64,000 bases of DNA from Flammeovirgaceae bacterium (lineage in GTDB: Bacteria > Bacteroidota > Bacteroidia > Cytophagales > Cyclobacteriaceae): the NCBI GenBank assembly GCA_016712035.1, contig JADJRT010000001.1:868001-932000 (forward strand), given 5' to 3'. Below the pieces are notes generated by a model. It did not search any database and was not told where the DNA came from. It saw only the letters and a list, made by a program, of their open reading frames with translations. Below, in pieces: positions 27,470 through 36,755 of the stretch; position 1 is the stretch's first letter; every line of letters starts with the position of its first letter. Position numbers and translations under genes: made by a program.

Positions 27470-28048
27470 TTATTTTAAGTTGAATCTTGTTCCAACATGA
27501 AGTGCTTTGTGGGGCAAGGCGGGGACACCGTTAAATCCAAATGGGGTTTCGCCAAACATTTCATAGCGGCTAAAAACGGAAACACTTTCAAATTGATATC
27601 CCGCGCCTAAACCCAGTGTGGGCATTATCCGCCCAAATGTGTTACCGATTCGTTCGTAGTCGTTCCCTTTTCGCTCATAACGTGGTAATGCGGAATCAAT
27701 CAATAAATACCCTACACCCAACGTAGCATCTACAAAGGCTTTGTTAATAAATTTCCGGTAGCCGAACTCGGAACTTAGGTACAAACCATTTTGAAAATCT
27801 TTGTGATAGTAATACCCCAGGTTAATGGTTTGAATCATTTGCCGGCTCTCATTTTTGGCGTAGTAAATTTCAGTGCCAATCCGAATGCCCAAATTCGGAT
27901 TTTTGAAAATGTTTCGGAAGTTTGGTAAACTCACGGACTCGGAGAAAAGCGTGATAGTAAGTGGGAAATTTCCATTTTTAGATCCAGAATCCTGAGCGAT
28001 GATTGGCGTGCCTGCCAGCAGGAAGGCGATTAGCAATAGACTTTTCAT
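27470..28048 (-). CDS. Predicted outer-membrane beta-barrel protein
   Basis: From the ATG at 28048 the protein has 192 residues with a signal peptide (MKSLLLIAFLLAGTPIIAQ) and alternating strands rich in Tyr, Phe and Gly, ending HVGTRFNLK in the manner of a small barrel. I do not recognise a named family. It lies 7 bases upstream of the serine hydrolase gene and is probably co-transcribed with it. Confidence 0.7.
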   Translation of the reverse strand: MKSLLLIAFLLAGTPIIAQDSGSKNGNFPLTITLFSESVSLPNFRNIFKNPNLGIRIGTEIYYAKNESRQMIQTINLGYYYHKDFQNGLYLSSEFGYRKFINKAFVDATLGVGYLLIDSALPRYERKGNDYERIGNTFGRIMPTLGLGAGYQFESVSVFSRYEMFGETPFGFNGVPALPHKALHVGTRFNLK

Positions 28049-28186
28049 GTATTTTATTTTAGCCAATTGAACGGCAGCCGATGGAGAAGGATAGGTGTGA
28101 ATCTGCTGAAAAGCCTTTAGGAATAGCTTATAGAAACATTTTTACCCTTGAAGGGGTGAAAATTTGAGGTGAAAGAAACCTGTTGA

Positions 28187-28693
28187 TTATAGCTTTTTCT
28201 CCAAGACAACAAACTCCAGTTTCATTTTGGGTTGGCCAAAACGCGGGTCGGTAAAGGCAAAGGGTTTTCGGTCTCCGGTTAGCTCATAACCATGGCGAAC
28301 ATACCAATCGATTAATTCCTTGCGAACGGAAAGAACTGTCATAAAAATAGATTGGCAGTTTTGTTTTTTAGCTTCCTCTTCAGCGGCTACCAGTAACTTC
28401 TTACCAATGCCTTTGCCCTGCAGGTGCGGACGTACCGTAAGCATGCCCAGATAGAGCTTGCCTTTTTCGTTTCGTAATTCTACACAGCCAAGTATTTGAT
28501 CGTCTTCCGTGTATTTAAATAAAGTGGTGTCTGGATTTTGAATTAATTCGACAATGGCATCAGGATCAGTGCGGGTACCATCCAAAAGATCAGCCTCGGT
28601 GGTCCAGCCTTTGCGGGATGAGTCACCCCGATACGCAGAGTTAACAAGTTTGTCTAACTCCAGAACATCTTCAATAGTGGCGTGAGTGATCAT
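28187..28693 (-). CDS. GNAT family N-acetyltransferase
   Basis: The 168-residue protein has the GNAT fold with the acetyl-CoA pyrophosphate loop in VRPHLQGKGIGKKLL (the R/Q-x-x-G-x-G/A pattern) and the typical strand LYLGMLTV before it. The acceptor substrate cannot be inferred. It is a single leftward gene with about 120 bases to the next gene downstream. Confidence 0.9.
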   Translation of the reverse strand: MITHATIEDVLELDKLVNSAYRGDSSRKGWTTEADLLDGTRTDPDAIVELIQNPDTTLFKYTEDDQILGCVELRNEKGKLYLGMLTVRPHLQGKGIGKKLLVAAEEEAKKQNCQSIFMTVLSVRKELIDWYVRHGYELTGDRKPFAFTDPRFGQPKMKLEFVVLEKKL

Positions 28694-28724
28694 AATTTAA
28701 AATTTATAGGTCTCCTACATTACC

Positions 28725-29234
28725 CTATTTTAATTTAACCCACCTAAGTCTTATTTTCTGTCCTTCAATAATTTCTTTTGCGGTCAAGATTAAAGTGTCT
28801 TGTTTAAATGTAAAATCTCTCGTTAATGATTTCCCCCAATTCATTGGCTCAGTCGCTGAAAGTCGTCTATGTTCAATAGTATTGTCTACAATAATGTAGT
28901 CGGAGAAGTAAACAAAATTTGATTTGTAAAATTTAGTCAACGTCATCAAGTCTTCATGACTTAAGCTGTCAATGTTTTGATTGGTGTGGAAGTCCTTATA
29001 TCCTTTTGGTGTTAAATGAACTCCCATGTGTCCTTGTCCATCATAAAGTATGTAGCCACTCCATCCAACTCTTGTAGAGTCATTTGACCAGGTATTTGTT
29101 TGGCTGTTAAAGGCTTCAAATTTGTCAAGCTGCCACATTCCATTAAATGGGTCATTGGCTTCTAGCTGTTTTGTCTGGCAACTATAAATTGTCAGGAAGG
29201 TTGATAGCCCAATGGCAAATTTTAAGTTGGTCAT
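28725..29234 (-). CDS. Lipocalin-like domain lipoprotein
   Basis: The 169-residue protein begins with a signal and lipobox (LTIYSCQT), so it is probably a lipoprotein. NGMWQLDKFEA and the GYILYDGQGHMGVHLTPK segment fit the Lipocalin-like family found in many bacteria. Members may bind small hydrophobic ligands, but this is not shown for close relatives. It is a leftward single gene. Confidence 0.8.
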   Translation of the reverse strand: MTNLKFAIGLSTFLTIYSCQTKQLEANDPFNGMWQLDKFEAFNSQTNTWSNDSTRVGWSGYILYDGQGHMGVHLTPKGYKDFHTNQNIDSLSHEDLMTLTKFYKSNFVYFSDYIIVDNTIEHRRLSATEPMNWGKSLTRDFTFKQDTLILTAKEIIEGQKIRLRWVKLK

Positions 29235-29284
29235 TTTCCTTGCTTGTTATAGGCCCAATTGAATTTCCTATGAGCTTCCTTCTC

Positions 29285-30754
29285 CTAATTCTTCGGCTTA
29301 GGATTAACCTTGTCAAGCTCTGGCAAATTATAATTTTCAAAAACCGAAGGCAGTTTCATCATATCCTCAATTTCTTTCACAGTGCGCGGAGCAATTTTTG
29401 AAAGATGTTCGTGCCCGTCCTTCGTTATTAAAAAATCGTCTTCAATCCTTACCGCAATACCCCACCACTTTTTATCACAGGCTGCGTTGTCGGGAATATA
29501 AATGCCGGGCTCAATAACCACTGTATTATTTTCTTCCAGCATCGGGCCACCCCGGTCGTGAACATCTAAGCCGATATGATGACTTACGCCATGCGGGAAG
29601 TAGAGGTGTTTTTCTCCTTCTTTAATAATTCCTAATTCAAGCAATCCACGATTAACTACGGCACGACAGGTATCTGTTAAAGCCTGCCGGGTATTACCAG
29701 GCTTACAAATTTTCATGGCTGCGTCCTGTGCCTTTAATGCGAGTTCATAGATAAGCTTTTGTTCTTTACAGAATTTTCCGTTCACGGGAATCTTGAGGGT
29801 AATATCTGCCGCGTACCCATGAAACTCCGCTCCCAAATCCATTAGAATAAGTTCTTTTGAGGATACACTGGGTTTGTAATTATCAATGTAATGCAAAATG
29901 CAACCGTTGTGCCCCGCACCCACAATCGAAGGATATCCAAGATCTTCGGCTTGGTATTTTTTAAAAACGAATTCATGTATTCCCTGAATCTCTCGCTCCG
30001 ACATGCCCGGTTTAATCGCCTTCATCACTTCAATTTGCCCCATGCACGAAATGGAAACTGCTTTTCGAATCAGCTCAATCTCTTCTTTGGTTTTGATACC
30101 GCGCAGGTTGGCCATTTGGGTAGCCAGTTCTTTTGTATCCAGATTATTTTTTGTAGGCTCAACGGCTAAGGATGCCGCATTCTTCTCTTGATATTTCACT
30201 TTAGATTTAAACTGAATGATCAAGTCATATAAATCGGAAGAGTCCCGGGGGTTGTCACGCACATCATTGTTAAAATCAAAGAAAAGAATCTTATCGAATT
30301 TGGCGAAGTCCACATTATAGCGACTGAACTCACTATTGTTAAACGCCTGCTGAAACCCCAACACCTCTTTCGTGCCTTGCTCACCGAGCCTGCGGCCGGT
30401 CCACATTTCGCGCTGTGCATTGCGGGGTTGAACAAATAAGATTTCGTTGTAATTGGCGCCATTCGCAGCGCGTTGCATTTCCTTAAAAACAAATAACACG
30501 GCATCGGGTTCTTTGTAGCCAGTCAGGTAATAGAAGTCAGGATCTTGATGATATACATACTCTACATCATTGGCCCGATTGCGAACGGCATTAGCGAAAA
30601 ATACGGCTACAGAGTTATTGGGGAGATTGGTTCTGAGTTTTGTTCTTCTTTCTTTATGGAAATCTTTTGAAAGAAAATCGTTGGGTAAATCGGAATCTTG
30701 AGCCTGAAGCGAAAAACCAATCAAAATCAGGAGAAGGGCTAATTGTAATTTCAT
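29285..30754 (-). CDS. Xaa-Pro aminopeptidase (M24 family, aminopeptidase P)
   Basis: The enzyme removes N-terminal residues that precede proline. From the ATG at 30754 it has about 489 residues and a signal peptide (MKLQLALLLILIGFSLQAQ), so it is exported. The N-terminal AMP_N domain is followed by the pita-bread fold with all five metal ligands: Asp in LMDLGAEF, Asp in GYAADITLK, His in HGVSHHIGLDVHD, Glu in VVIEPGIYI and Glu in VRIEDDFLIT. A longer version from 30862 lacks a signal at its start and is not preferred. Confidence 0.94.
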   Translation of the reverse strand: MKLQLALLLILIGFSLQAQDSDLPNDFLSKDFHKERRTKLRTNLPNNSVAVFFANAVRNRANDVEYVYHQDPDFYYLTGYKEPDAVLFVFKEMQRAANGANYNEILFVQPRNAQREMWTGRRLGEQGTKEVLGFQQAFNNSEFSRYNVDFAKFDKILFFDFNNDVRDNPRDSSDLYDLIIQFKSKVKYQEKNAASLAVEPTKNNLDTKELATQMANLRGIKTKEEIELIRKAVSISCMGQIEVMKAIKPGMSEREIQGIHEFVFKKYQAEDLGYPSIVGAGHNGCILHYIDNYKPSVSSKELILMDLGAEFHGYAADITLKIPVNGKFCKEQKLIYELALKAQDAAMKICKPGNTRQALTDTCRAVVNRGLLELGIIKEGEKHLYFPHGVSHHIGLDVHDRGGPMLEENNTVVIEPGIYIPDNAACDKKWWGIAVRIEDDFLITKDGHEHLSKIAPRTVKEIEDMMKLPSVFENYNLPELDKVNPKPKN

Positions 30755-30944
30755 ATAAGTTAATAAACAGTTTTTTTTAAATATAGAGCCGAGGATCCAA
30801 GAATAAAATCGGTTTTTTAAAAAGCCGAATTTCATTGTCCTTTCCCGCAATACTTTTTCCATCTATAAGCCTTTTTTACCAGTCTTACTTAAATCCAGTG
30901 CGTCATTTTTTTAACCCATCGTCTTTAAGGCCAAATGTAAAGAC

Positions 30945-31568
30945 ATGGAATTAAAAGAATTATCAAAGCAAATTAACAGGCTGTTGGCCACAGCTATAAT
31001 TGCCCTTATTATCGTTGTTGCAATGGGTTTGGTATTAGTCTCGTGCCGTGAGCAAACGAAGACAACGGAAATGACTCAACCTACACTGAGTCAGGAAGAA
31101 CTGATTAAAAGGGGTGCCTATATCGTTAACGCTTCGGGCTGCCACGATTGCCATTCACCGAAAGTGATGACATCAAGCGGACCCGAGCCTGATCCGGAAC
31201 GATTATTATCCGGACACCGTGCCAATATGCCCTTGCCAAAGATCCAAAAAGAAGCCTTAAGGGATTGGGTTTTATTTAATCAAGAGCAAACCAGTGCAGT
31301 CGGTCCTTGGGGGGTTTCATTTGCTGCCAACATCACTTCTGCTGAAACGGGGATAGGCAACTGGACGAAAGAACAATTTTTTGGAGCCATTCGAAAAGGA
31401 AAATACAAAGGACTTGAAGGTAGTCGTCCATTACTTCCACCCATGCCGTGGCAAGTGTATCGCAATATGACTGACACTGACCTCAATGCTATTTTCGCCT
31501 ACCTCCAAACCACAAAGCCAATAGAAAACATTGTTCCAGCTCCCATTGATCCGATTGATATTAAATAG
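30945..31568 (+). CDS. c-type cytochrome lipoprotein
   Basis: The 207-residue protein has an N-terminal hydrophobic segment (ATAIIALIIVVAMGLVLV) that ends in a lipobox-like LVSC, and one heme site CHDCH near residue 66 in NASGCHDCHSP. A likely distal Met ligand is in RPLLPPMPW near residue 165. It is probably a membrane-anchored electron carrier. The next gene starts 95 bases later, so it may or may not belong to the following flavoprotein cassette. Confidence 0.88.
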   Translation: MELKELSKQINRLLATAIIALIIVVAMGLVLVSCREQTKTTEMTQPTLSQEELIKRGAYIVNASGCHDCHSPKVMTSSGPEPDPERLLSGHRANMPLPKIQKEALRDWVLFNQEQTSAVGPWGVSFAANITSAETGIGNWTKEQFFGAIRKGKYKGLEGSRPLLPPMPWQVYRNMTDTDLNAIFAYLQTTKPIENIVPAPIDPIDIK

Positions 31569-31663
31569 CATTAGGTTGCTTGAAATTATATAGATGATGT
31601 GTAGACGAAACTGCATCTTTTTTAAAATCCTGCGTCATTACTAGTGAACTCACTTTTTAGATT

Positions 31664-32989
31664 ATGAAAACAACCAAATCACATCCAGTAGCTATTATCG
31701 GAGCCGGTCCTGTAGGCTTGGCTGCTGCTGCACACCTATCGATACGAAATCAGCCATTCCTTTTGTTTGAGGTGGGAAATACCGTGGCTTCTAATATTCT
31801 TGCATGGAAGCACATTCGGGTATTTTCACCCTGGCGATATAACATCGACAAAGCAGCCAGACAGTTGTTAGAGCAAACAAACTGGCAAGCCCCCGATGAG
31901 GAAGGATTGCCTACCGGTGAAGAACTTTATCAGCAATATTTCAAGCCGTTCGCTGAATTGCCATTTATCAAACCAAACATATTGCTTAACAGCAAAGTGA
32001 TTTCCATCGGGCGAAAGAACATGGACAAAATGAAAACCTGGGGGCGCGAAGAATTACCCTATGTGGTTCAGGTGCTGCATAACAGCGAAGTAAATCAGTA
32101 TGAAGTAAAAGCAGTGATTGATGCTTCAGGAACATGGAATTCACCAAACCCGATTGGCTCAGGTGGAAACTATGCGGTTGGCGAATTGGAGAACAAAAGA
32201 AAAATATTTTATGGTATTCCGGATATTCTCCATCAGCATGAGGCGCGATACAAAAATAAAAGTGTATTGGTGGTTGGCAGCGGCCACTCGTCCATCAATG
32301 CAATTCTTGAATTAGATAAACTGAAAGCGAAATATCCGGCAACAGAAATTCACTGGGTGTTGCGTAAGAAAAATGTTCGTGATGTGTATGGTGGACAGGA
32401 AGCCGATGCATTGGAAGCACGTGGCGCACTCGGTATCAAGATTGAACAACTGGTGAATGAGGATCGTGTAAATGTTTATACACCATTCCAGATTCAGCAG
32501 ATTAATAGCAAAGACAACAAACTGACCATCGTTGGATTTCAGCATGACGAAAAGTTTGCCCTTCCCCAGATCGATGAGATTATCAGCAACACAGGTTCTC
32601 GTCCCGATTTTTCCTTTCTACGTGAAGTACGCTTGAGCATTGATTCATCACTGGAAAGTGTTACTGAAATAGCAGAGTTGATAGATCCCAATATTCACAG
32701 TTGTGGCACTGTACGGCCACATGGTGAAAAAGAATTGCAACATCCCGATAAGGACTTTTACATTGTGGGTTCCAAAAGTTATGGTCGTGCACCTACCTTC
32801 TTAATGGCAACTGGCTATGAGCAAGTTCGATCTATTGCTGCTGCTATTGATGGCGATATGGTAGCTGCACGGAATGTAGAACTTGATCTTCCTGAAACGG
32901 GAGTGTGTAGCGTAGATGCTGGTGGTAGTGCGTGTTGTGGTGTTGAATCAAAATCAAGAGCTACCTCAACCACATCGTGTTGTTTGTAA
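31664..32989 (+). CDS. FMO-like flavoprotein with a cysteine-rich C-terminal tail
   Basis: The intact 441-residue protein has a FAD-binding Rossmann motif (IGAGPVGLAAAAHL near residue 12) and a second NAD(P) motif (LVVGSGHSSINAI near residue 204), the two-dinucleotide layout of flavin monooxygenases and ArsO-like proteins. After the core ends near residue 410, the tail carries six cysteines: GVCS, GSACCG and the terminal SCCL. Such vicinal pairs can bind thiophilic metals or metalloids. The stop overlaps the MFS start by one base. The monooxygenase or reductase substrate is not known; an arsenic link is an inference. Confidence 0.85.
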   Translation: MKTTKSHPVAIIGAGPVGLAAAAHLSIRNQPFLLFEVGNTVASNILAWKHIRVFSPWRYNIDKAARQLLEQTNWQAPDEEGLPTGEELYQQYFKPFAELPFIKPNILLNSKVISIGRKNMDKMKTWGREELPYVVQVLHNSEVNQYEVKAVIDASGTWNSPNPIGSGGNYAVGELENKRKIFYGIPDILHQHEARYKNKSVLVVGSGHSSINAILELDKLKAKYPATEIHWVLRKKNVRDVYGGQEADALEARGALGIKIEQLVNEDRVNVYTPFQIQQINSKDNKLTIVGFQHDEKFALPQIDEIISNTGSRPDFSFLREVRLSIDSSLESVTEIAELIDPNIHSCGTVRPHGEKELQHPDKDFYIVGSKSYGRAPTFLMATGYEQVRSIAAAIDGDMVAARNVELDLPETGVCSVDAGGSACCGVESKSRATSTTSCCL

Positions 32990-34139
32990 TGGAAGAAAAA
33001 CGAAACAGACTAAAACCCCTCTCTATGCATCGCTATCACTTGCCTTTGCGAGTTTTGGCGATGCCTTTTTATATCCATTTCTTCCCGTCAATAGTATTTC
33101 AGTAGGTGTGCCGGTTGTGTGGATTGGAATTCTCCTATCCGTCAACCGTTTTGTGCGAATCATTTCTAATTCGTGGATGGTTCACTTGTTTTCTAAATAT
33201 GGATTACGGTTCATTACCATTATTGCAGTGCTGTTGGCAATTACATCAACTGCGGGATATGCATTTGCAAATACTATTTTTCTTTGGCTGATTTTTCGCA
33301 TTGCGTGGGGGGTGTCGTTTTCAGCCATGCGCATCAGCACATTAGGCTATGCACTTCAGCACTCACGACAAGGTTTTTCGTTAGGACTAACAAGAGGTGT
33401 TCAGGAATCGGGGCCCATGATTGCCTTACTTCTTGCGCCTGTACTTCTCACCAATTTAAGCACATCGACAATTTTTTTGCTGCTGGCCACTATTTCGCTT
33501 CCTGCTGTATACTTTGCATGGGCACTTCCAACCTTTGAAGACAAAACTCCTTCTGTATCAGGGAAAACATTTTTACAATTTCCGTCAGTACTTAACATGA
33601 TTACATTCGCCACAGCTTTTCTGATTGATGGTATTATTATCGTAGTGCTGGGAATCCTATTTCTCCATCATAAAGAAAGCATCACTGTAGTTAGCGCAAC
33701 TACAATGGCGGCACTCTATCTCGGCTACCGCAGAGTTTGTCTTGTACTATTTTCACCTGCCGGTGGATGGATGGCCGATAAGGTGGGTATTTCAACTATG
33801 TTCAATGCTTCTCTTGCATTCGTCATTGCAGGACTTGTTATGCTTTCTTTTGGATGGATAGAGGCAGGGGCCATTATCATTTTTACATTTTATAGTATTC
33901 ATGCTGCTATTACTCCAGGTAATGCATCCTATCAACAAAGTCATCCGCTTTCGGCAGTATCTGCGAACGTTACATGGAGAGACATTGGCGCTGCTGTAGG
34001 AACGCTGGCAGGTGGTGTGCTTATTACTTCTGACCATCTGACAACAATTTTAATAATCGCTATCTTTAGTCTGGGGCTATTGCTCTTGATTCATCTGGGA
34101 ACGGTTCAGAAATCGCTAAAACTTTTGTTATGGAAATAG
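32989..34139 (+). CDS. Major facilitator superfamily transporter, one frame break
   Basis: The ATG at 32989 overlaps the flavoprotein stop (TAATG). One base lost in the A-run near 32996 separates it from the rest; repaired, the protein begins MEEKTKQTKTPLYASLSLAF and has about 383 residues with 12 hydrophobic segments. MFS signs are PFLPVNSISVGVPVVWIG early and PAGGWMADKVGIS at the central loop. It probably exports a small compound or metalloid conjugate made or modified by the neighbouring enzymes. The substrate cannot be read directly. Confidence 0.83.
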
Positions 34140-34698
34140 CCGGAATCTACACTGAATTTCAAAGGTCATTGCTTACTTATGTACGCACTAAAATCAGATC
34201 GAAAGAAGATGCAGAAGACATCCTGCAAAATGTGTTCGCCAAGATTTCAGCGAATGCAGATTCTTTGTCAGAGAAGGAGAAAATTCAAAATTGGTTATTC
34301 ACCGTTACCAAAAATGCGGTGATTGATTACTATCGTACAAACGCAAAAAGAAGAACGTTGAACTCAGCGAATCCATTTCTGAACAATTGCTGGAAGAAGA
34401 AAGCTCGGATTCAACCAAGGGTTTAGATAATTGTGTGTCCACCATGATCGCCTTATTACCAGAAGAATACAGAGCCATTATTGAAGATGCTGAGATACAT
34501 AGCATAAGCCAAAAAGAATTGGCAGAAAAATATAACATGGCGTACTCCTCTATGCGTTCACGTGTTCAACGAGGAAGGGAACGTTTGAAACAATTGTTTT
34601 ACAACTGCTGTCACATTCAAACGGACAGTCATGGTAATGTACTTCAGGCACAGGGCCGACCAGATTGCGAAAGTTCTTGCAAGCCAAAAGTAGTTTGA
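34130..34698 (+). CDS. sigZ: SigZ-like ECF sigma factor with a C-terminal cysteine tail, one frame break
   Basis: The reconstructed protein of about 189 residues has sigma region 2 (EDAEDILQNVFAKI, QNWLFTVTKNAVIDYYR) and region 4 (LAEKYNMAYSSMRSRVQRGR). It ends with NCCHIQTDSHGNV and then C...SC, a tail like that of SigZ-type factors. One base is missing near 34352, in ACGTTGAA. ECF factors redirect RNA polymerase to stress promoters; the cysteine tail suggests direct sensing of a metal, metalloid or thiol oxidation (inference). It overlaps the MFS gene end by ten bases and no anti-sigma gene is adjacent. Confidence 0.87.
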
Positions 34699-34700
34699 AA

Positions 34701-35219
34701 ATGGTGAAGCTTTTGGCTATTCCTGGAAGCCTTCGTGCAAACTCATCCAGTAATTTAATCCTGAATGGCATTGCGTCATGGGTACCGGATGATGTCTCCT
34801 TTGAAATTTATACTGGGATAGGATCGTTGCCACATTTTAATGATGCTGATGAGGTTCCGGATTCGGTTATCAACTTTAGAAATAAAGTAAGGAAATCGGA
34901 TGGGGTATTGATCTGTACTCCGGAGTATGCTTTCGGTGTACCCGGTTCATTAAAGAATGCGCTTGACTGGACAGTGGGATCAGGTGAGTTTGTGAACAAA
35001 CCTGTTGGGCTGGTAACTGCTTCCAGTCAGGGTGAGAAAGGTCATGCTGCACTTTTGTTAATACTTACCGCTATCTCTGCAAATGTTGTGGATGGAGGAG
35101 CGTTATTGATTTCATCAGTTCGTTCAAAGCTTGATGCCAGCGGAAATGTCAACGACCCAATCACACTTGCCAATCTTCAAAAGGTTATGAAGGTACTTCT
35201 TCATAATATCCATATCTGA
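34701..35219 (+). CDS. NAD(P)H-dependent FMN reductase
   Basis: The 172-residue protein is a flavodoxin-fold NADPH-dependent FMN reductase. It has LLAIPGSLRANSSSNLIL (FMN phosphate loop) and CTPEYAFGVPGSLKNALDW, the classic family signature. It reduces flavin or a quinone-like or metal substrate; ArsH and related proteins belong to this superfamily, but family-specific ArsH marks are not evident. The ATG at 34701 lies three bases after the sigma stop; a longer frame reaches back into the sigma gene and is not preferred. Confidence 0.93.
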   Translation: MVKLLAIPGSLRANSSSNLILNGIASWVPDDVSFEIYTGIGSLPHFNDADEVPDSVINFRNKVRKSDGVLICTPEYAFGVPGSLKNALDWTVGSGEFVNKPVGLVTASSQGEKGHAALLLILTAISANVVDGGALLISSVRSKLDASGNVNDPITLANLQKVMKVLLHNIHI

Positions 35220-35273
35220 TTGCATCATTTTATACTTCCAATCGTCTTTACAGGAAATAATAAACGTAAAACA

Positions 35274-35473
35274 ATGGAAACAAAAACGTTAGAAATCCCC
35301 GTAATTCAAAAATCGAAAGTAGAGAAGAAAAGAAAAGGTGGTTGCTGCTTCATCGTGTTGCGCTCCTAAAAAATGATGCTGCGGTATGCTGTACGCCAAG
35401 TGAAAGCAAAGAAGAAAATGAAGGCGCGTGTTGCGCTCAGCCAGAGGATGGCTCGGCATGTTGCAATAAATAA
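35274..35473 (+). CDS. Small Cys-Cys-rich peptide of the sigZ cassette, probable frame breaks
   Basis: METKTLEIPVIQKSKVEKKR opens a peptide of about 66 residues. As written the first frame stops early; shifting near 35349 and near 35370 gives GGCC, SSCCAPKND, AVCCTPSES, GACCAQPED and GSACCNK: five vicinal Cys pairs, three of them followed by a short Pro-containing step. The last frame alone holds three pairs, so the CC-rich end is certain even without repair. Vicinal dithiols bind As(III), Sb(III) and other soft metals. The GSACC string is also present in the tail of the flavoprotein encoded at 31664. I recognise no named family. Confidence 0.65.
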
Positions 35474-35676
35474 GGATAGGCTTCTAAATACCTCTATTCG
35501 AAAATTTTCTTCCTTTTTCAACTCGCTAATGAATACATAAGTTCATGATACACTATTCTGTGCGCCAACACGCACCGCATTGCTAACCGGCTATAATCAT
35601 CACTCCAATAACATGGGTAAGTGCTGAATTGCGTTATATTTGTGACCCCTACGTCCATTTAATAGCCCCTCCGTTT

Positions 35677-36738
35677 TTATTCTGGGAACATCTCAATTGC
35701 TTTTTCCAGGGTCACATCCTTCCCGTCAAGCAGATCGTCTTTGGTGGTTTTTACGAACACATCCGGAGGAATTCCAAATCCTTCATAACTAACTTCACCC
35801 GGTGCACGGTAATCACCAACGGATACACTAAACATCCAGCCATTGTACATTTCAAAATTGGGGTTATCGGAAAAACTTCCGGCTGTTGTGTCTCCCACAG
35901 CTGTTATGTGTTCAAATTGCCGAAGAGCCAACGCAAAAGTTTCGCCTGCACTTTGTGTAAAACGCGAAGAAAGAACAATCACGGGTTTGTCATATGGATT
36001 ACTTGTTTTTGGTTCCACGTACCACGCTGCGGGTTCAGTAAAATCAGAATGAGCTGGACCGTTGCGTTTTTTTGTAGTCATATATAATTTCTTTGATGTA
36101 GCAAAACAACCTGCTATATATTGTGATACCGGATCGTAACCACCATAAAACCCACGCACATCAATAATTACGCCCCGTGCGCTGGAAATATTAACCATTA
36201 CCTTTGCCATTTGTTTTTCTACCTCTTTCATTCCATCAGTACCTTTTACATTTAAGTAAATCAGATTATCAGGTAATTTTCCATAACCGATGTTCTCGGT
36301 AACCTGATCGTAATCTGTAGTATATGTTTTGGCCACCTCGATATCGTAATCTTCCTGTACTTTTAATATTTCCAATTGCCTGTTGCGATAGCTAAGTATG
36401 CCACCGGGAAAAACGGGAAGTTCGCCATTGGTAGGATAAAGGTTAAGATGATTATCATTAAGCAGCACAATCATCTCACTCAATACTGTATAAAGCTCTT
36501 CATCAGTCATTTGATCATTCACCTTTGGCTTGAATTGATCGTGAATCGCTTTCCAATCAATGTTCTTTACTTCAAACATTCCATAGTCTTCATCAAAAGT
36601 TTTCCAGAACTGCTCGAAGTTGGTGGTGGGTGTGTTTGCTTTTTCCGGACCGATTATTTCTTCTTCGCACGAAGCCATAATAAAGGCGCTACATACGAAT
36701 GCAAAAAACAGGGATTGTATTAAGTTTCTCTTTTTCAT
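35677..36738 (-). CDS. S41 family peptidase (tail-specific protease type), lipoprotein
   Basis: The 353-residue protein has a signal and lipobox (FIMASCEE). The S41 N-terminal helical region (FEQFWKTFDEDYGMF, DWKAIHDQFKP) leads to the catalytic domain, where the nucleophile is Ser in SSRFTQSAGETFALAL and GVIIDVRGFYGG marks the preceding loop. S41 enzymes cut near protein C-termini in the periplasm. It is the last gene of a leftward set with the outer-membrane protein (18 bases upstream) and an AraC-type regulator. Confidence 0.88.
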   Translation of the reverse strand: MKKRNLIQSLFFAFVCSAFIMASCEEEIIGPEKANTPTTNFEQFWKTFDEDYGMFEVKNIDWKAIHDQFKPKVNDQMTDEELYTVLSEMIVLLNDNHLNLYPTNGELPVFPGGILSYRNRQLEILKVQEDYDIEVAKTYTTDYDQVTENIGYGKLPDNLIYLNVKGTDGMKEVEKQMAKVMVNISSARGVIIDVRGFYGGYDPVSQYIAGCFATSKKLYMTTKKRNGPAHSDFTEPAAWYVEPKTSNPYDKPVIVLSSRFTQSAGETFALALRQFEHITAVGDTTAGSFSDNPNFEMYNGWMFSVSVGDYRAPGEVSYEGFGIPPDVFVKTTKDDLLDGKDVTLEKAIEMFPE

Positions 36739-36755
36739 GATATTTTTTTGTTCTA

